NCBI RefSeq assembly: GCF_009936045.1
Contig: NZ_QWEQ01000007.1
Coordinates: forward strand, 146,302 to 210,301
DNA from: Emergencia sp. 1XD21-10
Lineage (GTDB): Bacteria > Bacillota > Clostridia > Peptostreptococcales > Anaerovoracaceae
Reading direction: 5' to 3'
DNA length: 64,000 nt
The position numbers and the translations under genes are program-made. The notes beneath the pieces were generated by a model, which did not search any database, had not been told where the DNA came from, and worked only from the letters and a program-made list of their open reading frames with translations. The stretch's first letter is position 1, and each line of letters starts with the position of its first letter. Below, piece after piece: positions 8,561 to 15,721 of this stretch.

Positions 8561-8635
8561 GCTTCCATGGTCAAGTGGTCAAGACGCAGCCCTCTCACGG
8601 CTGAATCAGGGGTTCGACTCCCCTTGGAAGTACCA
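8561..8635 (+). tRNA. tRNA-Glu(CTC)
   Basis: 75 bases including encoded CCA. Acceptor stem GCTTCCA/TGGAAGT, anticodon stem CAGCC/GGCTG with loop CTCTCAC giving anticodon CTC, and T-arm GGGGTTCGACTCCCC. Confidence 0.95.
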
Positions 8636-8640
8636 TAAAC

Positions 8641-8690
8641 AACACCGCTCAAAACGTACTAATTTCAACGATTTGAGCGGTGTTTATTTT
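8641..8690 (+). terminator. Intrinsic terminator after tRNA-Glu
   Basis: AACACCGCTCAAA (8641-8653) pairs with TTTGAGCGGTGTT (8672-8684), then TATTTTCC. It lies five bases after the tRNA. Confidence 0.85.
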
Positions 8691-8786
8691 CCGTTAAAAG
8701 TATGATTTTATGTAAATCTAAGTACTATTTTATGCCTTTTTATGCTAAAAGTTCCTTTCTGCGGAATGCGCAAGATAAATTGACTA

Positions 8787-8815
8787 TTGCATAATCTCTT
8801 CATTCGTGGTATATT
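8787..8815 (+). promoter_or_regulatory. Candidate sigma-A promoter of a small transcript
   Basis: TTGCAT (8787-8792), 17-base spacer, TATATT (8810-8815). It points at a terminator some 50 bases further on, with no sizeable ORF between. Confidence 0.5.
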
Positions 8816-8821
8816 GGTGTC

Positions 8822-8905
8822 AAGAGGAAACCCTTGAAAACGGTCAACCTGTAACGATTGAAATAACCGCTAAGTTTGTCAGGCTCAGGCGGTTATTTTA
8901 TTTCC
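8822..8905 (+). ncRNA. Candidate small RNA, about 80 bases
   Basis: The interval runs from the expected start of the promoter at 8787-8815 to an intrinsic terminator formed by AATAACCGC (8862-8870) and GCGGTTATT (8889-8897) with a T-rich tail. The unit is too short for a normal gene. Its terminator resembles those of antitoxin RNAs of type I holin-like toxin loci in Firmicutes, but no toxin ORF was found opposite. The small RNA reading is an inference from promoter and terminator only. Confidence 0.4.
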
Positions 8906-8941
8906 TTCACAATTCTGTAAAGAATCAGCAGATAAACTACA

Positions 8942-9196
8942 TCAAATATGTACTCTGTCCGAATAGCAATATCCGTCATCGCTACCATAAGTTGAACATG
9001 CAACCCATAATCCATTAGCATATTCAACAATATAGCCCTCTTTTTCTGATATATTTTCACAAAGAAGCCAGCCTATTCCATCTTTGGAATAGTCCATGCC
9101 CCGCCCATATATCCTCCAACAATCCAAATATCATTGGCATATAAAATAATTTCCATTATCTAAGCTAGCAATCCATAACCCGTTTCCATAATAAAT
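8942..9196 (-). pseudogene. Fragment of a repeat-containing (beta-propeller-like) protein with an in-frame stop
   Basis: One minus-strand frame reads YYGNGLWIASLDNGNYFICQ, a TGA stop, then a stretch ending EYANGLWVACSTYGSDDG. The two halves share the unit Y-x-NGLW-[IV]-A, typical of exported propeller repeats (sialidase/YCF48-like). There is no start, no binding site, and stops close the frame on both sides, so this is a remnant. Confidence 0.45.
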
Positions 9197-9251
9197 ATTT
9201 TATTAAAAACCCCAAAAGTACTAAATCACTTCCATTTCACAAGTCTATGTA

Positions 9252-9281
9252 AAGGCACTCAGCCAGAGTGAGTGCCTCTTT
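9252..9281. terminator. Hairpin with plus-strand T-rich tail
   Basis: AGGCACTCA / TGAGTGCCT stem followed by CTTTTC on the plus strand. It lies downstream of the muramidase gene, but its T-tail fits plus-strand transcription better. Confidence 0.5.
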
Positions 9282-9304
9282 TCACTAATGCATGCGGTTA
9301 AAAC

Positions 9305-10162
9305 TCACTTCTTTACCCGTTTCGCTTTTTCCAGTGACTTTTGACCAAACAATCCGTCAGCAGTGATACGCTGACGGCGCTGAAAGCGCTTTACCGCATC
9401 TTTTGTTGCAGGTCCGTAAATACCGTCAACATCCAGAGAATTTCCATACCAGTTTAGAAATTGCTGCAGCTGTCTGACCTTTTTTCCACGGTCACCCAGA
9501 ATGAAGTAGCCACGCTTTGGCAAGGTAATGGTACCGGTATAGGTATGCTTTTTCTCTCCGCTTCCACTACTAGTTTCATAATTTTTGTAGCACCAGTTTA
9601 AATCAAATTTGCCGGGCACATTCTTAAAACGCCCTACATCACTGTACTGCCACATAGCGGTCCTTCCTTTATAGGAATTCGTATCATTATACTGTGCTAC
9701 CCACACATCAATTCCCTGTAAACTGCCTATTTTTTCAGTCAGCCAAGAGTAAGAAGCATAGACCCCAGCCTTTCGACCCTGTTTGCGGACCTCTTTGACA
9801 AAAGCTTTCACTACTTTAGTAAGTGCTCGCTTTGACAGTCTGCCCAGGGTCATAGCGTCCTCTACATCCATCCAGATTGGATAGTCGAAGGTCTTTCCTT
9901 TGCACAAAGCCACTGCGTGGCGAGCCTCTCGTCTAGCCTGAGACACCGTTACTGCGGTCGAGTAGTAATATGCCCCAAACCCCAGATTTGCTGCACGCGC
10001 CATCTGATAGTTATGAGAAAAGGTGCTATCCTCCATCGTTCCGCGATAGCCGCCTGCTCTTGCAATAACAAAGCGGACACCCGCCTTTTTCATCCTGTTA
10101 TAATCAGCTTCCGTCAGCCTGCCGTTCCAATAACTAACATCAATGCCTTTCTTTTTTGCCAT
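9305..10162 (-). CDS. GH25 muramidase with C-terminal peptidoglycan-binding domain
   Basis: 285 residues. Residues 1-190 are a GH25 lysozyme domain: KGIDVSYWNG at the start, the catalytic acidic cluster in WMDVEDAM and WQYSDVGRF near the end. Residues 220-285 form a PG_binding_1 repeat (VRQLQQFLNWYG, DGIYGPATKDAVKRFQ, DGLFG). No signal peptide is visible, so export may be holin-dependent, non-classical or by lysis. The ATG at 10162 is preferred to the GTG at 10171 because GGGGTG would overlap the latter. That binding site lies in the 3' arm of a terminator-like hairpin. Confidence 0.85.
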   Translation of the reverse strand: MAKKKGIDVSYWNGRLTEADYNRMKKAGVRFVIARAGGYRGTMEDSTFSHNYQMARAANLGFGAYYYSTAVTVSQARREARHAVALCKGKTFDYPIWMDVEDAMTLGRLSKRALTKVVKAFVKEVRKQGRKAGVYASYSWLTEKIGSLQGIDVWVAQYNDTNSYKGRTAMWQYSDVGRFKNVPGKFDLNWCYKNYETSSGSGEKKHTYTGTITLPKRGYFILGDRGKKVRQLQQFLNWYGNSLDVDGIYGPATKDAVKRFQRRQRITADGLFGQKSLEKAKRVKK

Positions 10163-10197
10163 AAAAAACACCCCAGGTTATCCTATGCCGAGGTGTC
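10163..10197 (-). terminator. Terminator-like hairpin overlapping the muramidase ribosome binding site
   Basis: On the minus strand ACACC pairs with GGTGT around a partly paired interior, followed by six T that run into the muramidase ATG. It could end the sigma/anti-sigma transcript or mask the muramidase start. Confidence 0.55.
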
Positions 10198-10234
10198 CAT
10201 TTCTGTGCTATTCCACAGCTTCCATTATATAAAA

Positions 10235-11458
10235 TTATTCCTGTGTCTCAGGCATTTTGCTCAAATATTCTTCTCGAACAGCTGGCACATAGTACGTGCT
10301 GTAGCAAATGAGGTCATCATCTTCATCAATACGCACATCAAAAGCATAGTAAGGCATGAAAATATTGCACTGCGGTCCCGTCAGATATACAAGAGATGAA
10401 CGCTCAATATTATCAAGAGACGGCAGCTTCGTATTGCCTGCCACGTACTTTCCCTTCTTGAGAAGTTGTTTTGCCTCTTCAGCTGTAATAATCGGGTACT
10501 CCTCAATCTTCTTGCCTGATGCCAGATTATCCATCATCATAATGCCGATTAGCTGTCCCTCATCGTTTAGTTCAAACCTCATACGCTTCAGGTTATATCC
10601 CACAATCTGCTCCTGCAGATTTTCTCCCCCGTCATAACCGGATAAAATCCAATGCGGCTTTCTCTCCTCATCGTAAAATATGCGAACACTGACCCTCGGG
10701 TTCGAGAATTCCATTAATCCCCCGTACTGTTCCAAAAGATACGCGGTCACCTGCTCCGCTTCTTCACTGTCCATTTCAGAATCTGCTGTCTTATGATCCT
10801 GCGGAAGTGACTTTGGCTGTGCAAATTTTATTTCCGTAAAATTATTATATGTCACAGTGATATTGCCATCGTCTGTATACGCAGTTGCCTTAAATGCTTT
10901 CTGCAAAGTTCCGTCTTCTGGCTTCGTATCATCGGATTTCTCTTTTCTCTCATACTTGATCTCATCTATCGTCATATTCATTTCAGCTGCAGCTGCCCGC
11001 AGTTTTTTGTCCAGAAAGGCATCGCTGACCGGTATCGCTTTTTCATCTGCCTCTCCTGCATAAGCGATGTTCTCATATACCGGAAGAAACTCAACCTCAG
11101 TATCTTCTTCCCATGGGTTTCCATCCTCTTGTGTCGATGGGTTTCCAAGCTTTTTCTTTGGCTCTTCCGCTTTCGTCGCATAGCGTTCAACTGACAAAGT
11201 CGGCAGCTTATCGCTCTCTTCTGCTGCCACATTCTGACCATTTCTATCGGAAGACCCATTTCCGATTTGCTCACCAGACGGCAGTAGCTGCACAGCGCCC
11301 AGTACGAACATCAAAAAACATGCCGCCGCTATACTGCTATAACGAAACCACTTCTTCCGCTGCATGCTCCTTCTCTGCGCTGACTGAAAATCTGCTGCTT
11401 CCTTAATATATGCATCATCAATTTCATTGATATGAAATAAAATATCCTCTTTCTTCAT
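10235..11458 (-). CDS. Putative membrane-anchored anti-sigma factor
   Basis: 407 residues. Residues 1-35 are charged and cytoplasmic, residues 38-58 form one membrane segment (YSSIAAACFLMFVLGAVQLL), and the rest is a large extracytoplasmic domain rich in acidic residues. The layout and the 4-base overlap with the upstream ECF sigma gene point to an anti-sigma or sensor role. No zinc-binding HxxxCxxC motif is visible, so it is not a ZAS-type anti-sigma factor. The outer domain is not recognised. Confidence 0.6.
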   Translation of the reverse strand: MKKEDILFHINEIDDAYIKEAADFQSAQRRSMQRKKWFRYSSIAAACFLMFVLGAVQLLPSGEQIGNGSSDRNGQNVAAEESDKLPTLSVERYATKAEEPKKKLGNPSTQEDGNPWEEDTEVEFLPVYENIAYAGEADEKAIPVSDAFLDKKLRAAAAEMNMTIDEIKYERKEKSDDTKPEDGTLQKAFKATAYTDDGNITVTYNNFTEIKFAQPKSLPQDHKTADSEMDSEEAEQVTAYLLEQYGGLMEFSNPRVSVRIFYDEERKPHWILSGYDGGENLQEQIVGYNLKRMRFELNDEGQLIGIMMMDNLASGKKIEEYPIITAEEAKQLLKKGKYVAGNTKLPSLDNIERSSLVYLTGPQCNIFMPYYAFDVRIDEDDDLICYSTYYVPAVREEYLSKMPETQE

Positions 11459-12015
11459 AACACGATTCCCTCACTTTCCAGAGATTTTTTCAGTTCTTTT
11501 CGCATACGAAAAAGCATGGATGTAATTCGGTTTGGATTCATCGAAAATTCCTCTGCAATTTCCTTAACAGAACACAAATACCAGTACCGTTTTACAAATA
11601 CTATCCGATTCAATCTGGACTGCCTTGCCAGAAATTGATTGATGACCTCGACTACTGCCATTTCATCCGCCAGCGTTTCTACCTCTGAACGCTCACCGAC
11701 ACATTCCTCCAGTTCTGACAAAGCCAGCGCAACCTGTCCTTCTCCTCGCTTTTGAGCATTGCGCCCTTTATACCGGTTCAGCGCCAAATTTCGGGTTATC
11801 TTCCCCAAATAGGTGGAAAGCTGCACCGGTCGTTGAGGTGGAATTGCATTCCATGCACGCATGTAGGCGTCATTGACACATTCCTCCGCGTCCTCGCTGC
11901 TTCTGAGGATATTGTAAGCTATGTAATTGCAATATTTTCCATATTTCTTGTCCGTCTCCGCAATAGCTTCTTCGCTTCGCGCAAAGTAAAGCTCTACGAT
12001 TGTGCTGTCCTCCAT
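11455..12015 (-). CDS. ECF-type RNA polymerase sigma factor
   Basis: 186 residues. Region 2 includes DAEECVNDAYMRAWNAIPP (about residues 40-58), and region 4 has a helix-turn-helix in CSVKEIAEEFSMNPNRITSMLFRMRKEL. The two are joined by an acidic linker. It overlaps the downstream putative anti-sigma gene by four bases. The start at the second ATG (12015) is favoured because GGGAG lies six bases before it; the ATG at 12021 abuts that site. The pair probably reports on a cell-envelope signal; its regulon is unknown. Confidence 0.85.
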   Translation of the reverse strand: MEDSTIVELYFARSEEAIAETDKKYGKYCNYIAYNILRSSEDAEECVNDAYMRAWNAIPPQRPVQLSTYLGKITRNLALNRYKGRNAQKRGEGQVALALSELEECVGERSEVETLADEMAVVEVINQFLARQSRLNRIVFVKRYWYLCSVKEIAEEFSMNPNRITSMLFRMRKELKKSLESEGIVL

Positions 12016-12103
12016 AGCCATCTCCCTTCCCTAATCATCACCACTTTTTTTCTTCTCTATTGCATCTCTAATTTCATTTTATCAGGTGGGGAAAAAAATC
12101 GCA

Positions 12104-12141
12104 AGAAAAAAGGAGCAATACTGCTGCTTGCGCATTGCTCC
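12104..12141 (-). terminator. Intrinsic terminator after the GntR gene
   Basis: GGAGCAAT / ATTGCTCC stem followed by TTTTTTC on the minus strand. Confidence 0.85.
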
Positions 12142-12151
12142 CGCATTTCAT

Positions 12152-12817
12152 TCATTTCGATTGCTCCAGATCAAGCTTTCGTTTCATATAGGTTGTACCT
12201 GAAAATTTATTATGTTCATTCATCAGGATTTTCGCCCTGGCAATGTTGCCCTTTTTCAAAGCTATCAGAATCTCCGTATGGTCATTAATACTCTGCTTGC
12301 GGTTTTCGCTGACAGCCTGATAAGCAAAAGTGCACATATTGATTTGATTCTGCGTCTTTGCAGCACACTCTCTGATAGTCCTGTTGGTACAGTATTCTAT
12401 CATAGTCTGATGAAAACAATCAGATGCTTTGTGAGAACCTTGCTCATCATCGGTTTCATAAGCAGCTTTCTGCTCCGCAATGATATCCTCCAGTTCTTCA
12501 ACGAGGTATTTTAGCGTATCCAGACCCTGATATGTATCAATGACGATATCAAAGAGATAGCAGTTGGCTTCAATAAGTCCCGCTTCTTCTTCCTCCGAAA
12601 GCTTGATAATACTAGGTCCTACATTGTGCTTCTGCTCTACAAAACCTTCCTGAATAAGTCTATTAATAGTCTCTCTTACAGGGGTTCTGCTGACAGAAAA
12701 GGTTTTCGCCAGTTCCTCAATATTTAGTCTGTCTCCCGGCACCAGTTCCCGATTCTGTATTTTTTGCAAAATCAGGTCATAAATCTGATCGACAAGAGAC
12801 GTTCTCTTTACTTTCAT
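12152..12817 (-). CDS. GntR-family (FadR/FCD type) transcriptional regulator
   Basis: 221 residues. The N-terminal winged helix-turn-helix (residues 8-72) contains FSVSRTPVRETINRLIQEGFV, and a helical FCD-like ligand domain follows. Members sense small organic acids and usually control adjacent genes. It lies 12 bases downstream of the OFA-type carrier gene in one transcript, so it probably controls that carrier and itself. The ligand is unknown, but a carboxylate would fit the transporter family. Confidence 0.85.
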   Translation of the reverse strand: MKVKRTSLVDQIYDLILQKIQNRELVPGDRLNIEELAKTFSVSRTPVRETINRLIQEGFVEQKHNVGPSIIKLSEEEEAGLIEANCYLFDIVIDTYQGLDTLKYLVEELEDIIAEQKAAYETDDEQGSHKASDCFHQTMIEYCTNRTIRECAAKTQNQINMCTFAYQAVSENRKQSINDHTEILIALKKGNIARAKILMNEHNKFSGTTYMKRKLDLEQSK

Positions 12818-12829
12818 CTTTTCACTCCA

Positions 12830-14056
12830 TTAGAACGGTCTTGGTTCTTCTCTTCTGCTGTTTTCTTTCTTGATAATATTGCTGACAACTACCCACATTA
12901 TCAGTGCCAACACTGCGAAAATTAAAATAGCAACAAATGAAGAGTCATAAGCACCGCCGGATTTTTCTACCAAGCTGCTGCTGATGGTTGGTCCGATAAT
13001 CGCTGCCGGAACCAAGTTGAACATGCCAACACCAAAGTTTACAGCAAAGTACTTCGGTCCGTAATATTTCTGAATCAATGTAGAACAGATGGTCGGGTTC
13101 GCTCCGTACGAAAGACCCATCGCTAAAAGTCCTACCAGAATCAGAATCATGGAACCGGTCTTTGCTCCCAGGAGCAGTGCGATGCCCCCTACAAACATGA
13201 AGATAATATCCACCATCATAGCAGTTTTTCCGTTGGTTTTATCGTAAATGCCGCCGACAATCACACGACCTGCGCCATTAAATACAGATACTACCATACC
13301 TACGATAGCCGGTGCACCGAATGCCACAGCGATAGACGCGGCGCTGTTGATGACCATCAGACCGCCCACACTAATCAGCACACACCAAAGCAGGAAGCAC
13401 CAGAAAGAAGCAGTTTTCATAACAGTTCCAATCGGGTCTCCATAAAGTTCTTTTGCCTGTCCACTGCCTGCAGGAGCCTCAGGCACTTTAATAAAGAAAG
13501 AGCCAACTCCCAAAACTACGAATATCATAATACCCAAAATCATAAAAGTGGTAAAAATCCCTTTGGAAGCAATCAGGCTGGTTGCAACGCTTCCAAGAAT
13601 CAGCGCACCAAGACCGAATCCCATCATCATAATACCGCTGCAAAGACCTGGCTTATCTGGAAACCACTTATTCATGGTGCCGATTACACAATTATAGGTA
13701 AGACCTACGCCGCTTCCACCGAAAAATCCATAAAAAATATACAGCATAATCAAGCTGGAAGAAGTGTTTTCCGGATTCAGACGAGATACACCAAAAAATC
13801 CAATCAGCAGACAGACTGCAGATAGCAGGATAATCAGCTGCGGTTTGAACCTGGCTGCCAGTTTACCAGCAACAAATCCGCCCACGCAGAAGAAGACCAT
13901 AGAGATAGTAAAAGTCATAGAAAGCTGTGACAGTGACCAATCTGTATAAACTTCGCTAAAAGGCGTTCTAAACAGTGACCAGCCATAGATAAGGCCACAG
14001 AAAATTAACAGCAATGTACCCACACACAGATACAACCATCGTTTGTTACTTGTCAT
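12830..14056 (-). CDS. MFS transporter, OFA (oxalate/formate antiporter-like) family
   Basis: 408 residues with about 12 membrane segments. The opening, with GLIYGWSLFRTPFSE and a tryptophan-serine LSQLSMTFTISM stretch, is the OFA pattern. Family members exchange oxalate/formate or move other monocarboxylates. The start follows AAAAGGAGAATCG. It is first in an operon with a GntR regulator, which suggests substrate-controlled uptake or exchange. Confidence 0.85.
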   Translation of the reverse strand: MTSNKRWLYLCVGTLLLIFCGLIYGWSLFRTPFSEVYTDWSLSQLSMTFTISMVFFCVGGFVAGKLAARFKPQLIILLSAVCLLIGFFGVSRLNPENTSSSLIMLYIFYGFFGGSGVGLTYNCVIGTMNKWFPDKPGLCSGIMMMGFGLGALILGSVATSLIASKGIFTTFMILGIMIFVVLGVGSFFIKVPEAPAGSGQAKELYGDPIGTVMKTASFWCFLLWCVLISVGGLMVINSAASIAVAFGAPAIVGMVVSVFNGAGRVIVGGIYDKTNGKTAMMVDIIFMFVGGIALLLGAKTGSMILILVGLLAMGLSYGANPTICSTLIQKYYGPKYFAVNFGVGMFNLVPAAIIGPTISSSLVEKSGGAYDSSFVAILIFAVLALIMWVVVSNIIKKENSRREEPRPF

Positions 14057-14309
14057 TGAACGATTCTCCTTTTCTTTGAATTGAATTTGCGGTATCCTGG
14101 TCTGCCTTAGAGAAAAAAAGCGGATGAAATAAAGGCTATTCCACCCGCCGTCCCTCAGACAAACGCTTTATACCTAATGTATTTATGACTATTTTATAGA
14201 TTTTCAAACAAAAAGTCAAGCAATATTCTTATACACTGGTGTTTTTCCTTTTAGGTTTACAATAGATGGGTTACAACTGAATAAAAAAAATTGCGAGATC
14301 TCATTTTTG

Positions 14310-15026
14310 TGTTAAAGTTAAGTTACCACACCAAACCATTACACAGGAGGTTCCGCATGACAAGTATAACACAAGATATGAGATTTCGTCTATCCCTTTT
14401 AAATTATGCCGAAAAATATGGTGTTACCAAGGCTGCTATTAAATACAAAGTCAATCGCCAGTACATCTATCGTTGGCGTCGCCGTTTTGACGGCTCTATC
14501 CAGTCACTTAGAGAACATTCTAGAAGACCTCATCATCATCCTAACCAGCATACCCCTGAGGAACTCAAGCTCATCAAAGACATGCGCCGTAGAAACCCTC
14601 ATGCCGGACTTGTCGTACTTTGGGTAAAACTCTCTCAACGGTATTTTTACAACACATGCTGAAAGCTTTTCCTTTTGTTGTGGAATGTGTGCAGACGGAC
14701 AATGGTCCAGAGTTCACTAAGCGATTTGTTAGCAAAAGAGCAAATGACCTTAGCCGGTTTGAGAAAAAGCTCAAAGAATTGGGTATTGCGCACAAGTTGA
14801 TTAAACCTTTTACACCAAGACATAATGGAAAGATAGAACGATTACATAGAAAAGATAACGAATACTTCTATGCAACTCACTCGTTCTACTCCCTTGCAGA
14901 TTTTGCTGCTCAGCTAAAGGTTCATAACCGAAAGTACAACAACTTTCCTATGCGTCCATTAAAGTGGCTTTCTCCTAAAGATACTTTATTTAATTTTTTG
15001 CATGACGGTGTAACATATGTTTGACA
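14310..15026 (+). mobile_element. Internally deleted insertion sequence, IS481/IS3-like
   Basis: Imperfect terminal repeats begin TGTTAAAGTTAAG at 14310 and, read inward from 15026, TGTCAAACATATG. The element is 717 bp and contains the two ends of a DDE transposase gene with the middle missing. It lies about 400 bp left of the conjugative element and is not part of it. A second family member begins at 63912. Confidence 0.75.
14357..15024 (+). pseudogene. Transposase pseudogene (central part deleted)
   Basis: The 5' part from the ATG after ACAGGAGG encodes a helix-turn-helix (YAEKYGVTKAAIKYKVNRQY) and a linker with RRPHHHPNQHTPEELKLI. Near 14630 the frame shifts into the 3' part of the catalytic core: CVQTDNGPEFTKRF holds the second Asp, and HNGKIERLHRKDNEYFY holds the Glu. 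The first catalytic Asp and about 100 residues are gone, so the product cannot transpose. Confidence 0.8.
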
Positions 15027-15086
15027 AGCCTTCAGTCACTAGCTCCGCTAAATTTTAATTCATTTTAAAAATAGGAGGTACGCCTT

Positions 15087-15325
15087 ATGAAGGTAATGAA
15101 AACGCCGAAGGATATGGCATAATGAAGAAACGGTCCGTAGAAAGCGACAAGAAAATGGTATGAAAACGAAAAAAGAAGCCGCCTTTAACGGAAGAAGAGG
15201 TGCAGGAAAAAATGCTCCGTGAACGCCGCAAAGGATTTTCAATTCCTATCGGACTCGGCACCGCTTTTGTGGCAATCTTAGTTTTCTTTTTAATTGTAGA
15301 TACTGATACTATTATGTTTATTTAG
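15087..15325 (+). pseudogene. Decayed gene for a small membrane protein
   Basis: An AGGAGG site precedes an ATG at 15087, but that frame stops after 11 codons. A second frame starts at 15122 and stops at TGA 15161. The same frame then stays open to 15325 and encodes KKKPPLTEEEVQEKMLRE followed by a single membrane helix (FVAILVFFLIV). The pieces look like one small tail-anchored protein broken by stops or shifts. A 37-residue remnant could still start at 15212. Confidence 0.4.
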
Positions 15326-15352
15326 TTCGCCCTTTTTTTAGGGCGAATTTTT
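15326..15352 (+). terminator. Intrinsic terminator
   Basis: TTCGCCC / GGGCGAA stem followed by TTTTTATTT, just after the decayed small gene. Confidence 0.8.
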
Positions 15353-15425
15353 ATTTGCAACAGTAATTCAACCACGAATCCGCCCCTTTGCTCTTATTTT
15401 AGGGATAGAAAGGGCAGATTTAGAA

Positions 15426-15440
15426 TTTTTACTTTAAAAA
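15426..15440. repeat. Left attachment core
   Basis: TTTTT-ACTTT-AAAAA followed by CGCA. The right core has the same T5-N5-A5-CGCA form with a different five-base middle, as expected of the coupling sequences of Tn916-type recombination. Confidence 0.65.
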
Positions 15441-15451
15441 CGCATTAAAAA

Positions 15452-15461
15452 TCTGATTATC
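15452..15461. repeat. Left subterminal inverted repeat
   Basis: TCTGATTATC, found in reverse complement at 39085-39094 near the right end. It is a candidate recombinase or accessory-protein site. Confidence 0.4.
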
Positions 15462-15510
15462 CGCTAAAACACAGTATCTATCAGCATTTTCAAGGAAACA
15501 AACACATCAA

Positions 15511-15529
15511 TTTACTACTTATTTACTAC
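15511..15529. repeat. Left Int arm-type site
   Basis: TTTACTACTTATTTACTAC, a tandem TTTACTAC pair with one difference from the copy beside int at 38950-38968. Tn916-type Int N-domains bind such direct repeats near both ends. Confidence 0.65.
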
Positions 15530-15630
15530 CATTGAATGAGCCTTGATACGCAAGTTTTCCTAGATATGCAAAGATATGGTACAGCACATCAGTATTGAAA
15601 CAAGAAAAAATTGAATAACTCATAGACTAT

Positions 15631-15656
15631 GGAACGCCTAAAATGACGTTCCTTTT
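15631..15656 (+). terminator. Hairpin upstream of the adhesin gene, first of two
   Basis: GGAACG / CGTTCC stem followed by TTTTCT. Confidence 0.55.
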
Positions 15657-15664
15657 CTATTTCC

Positions 15665-15692
15665 AGCCGTTCTTATTGGACGGCTATTTTAT
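15665..15692 (+). terminator. Hairpin upstream of the adhesin gene, second of two
   Basis: AGCCGT / ACGGCT stem followed by ATTTTATT. It ends just before the adhesin start region, so it may attenuate transcription entering from outside. Confidence 0.5.
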
Positions 15693-15721
15693 TACCCAAA
15701 ATGAAAGGAACATTTAGACTT

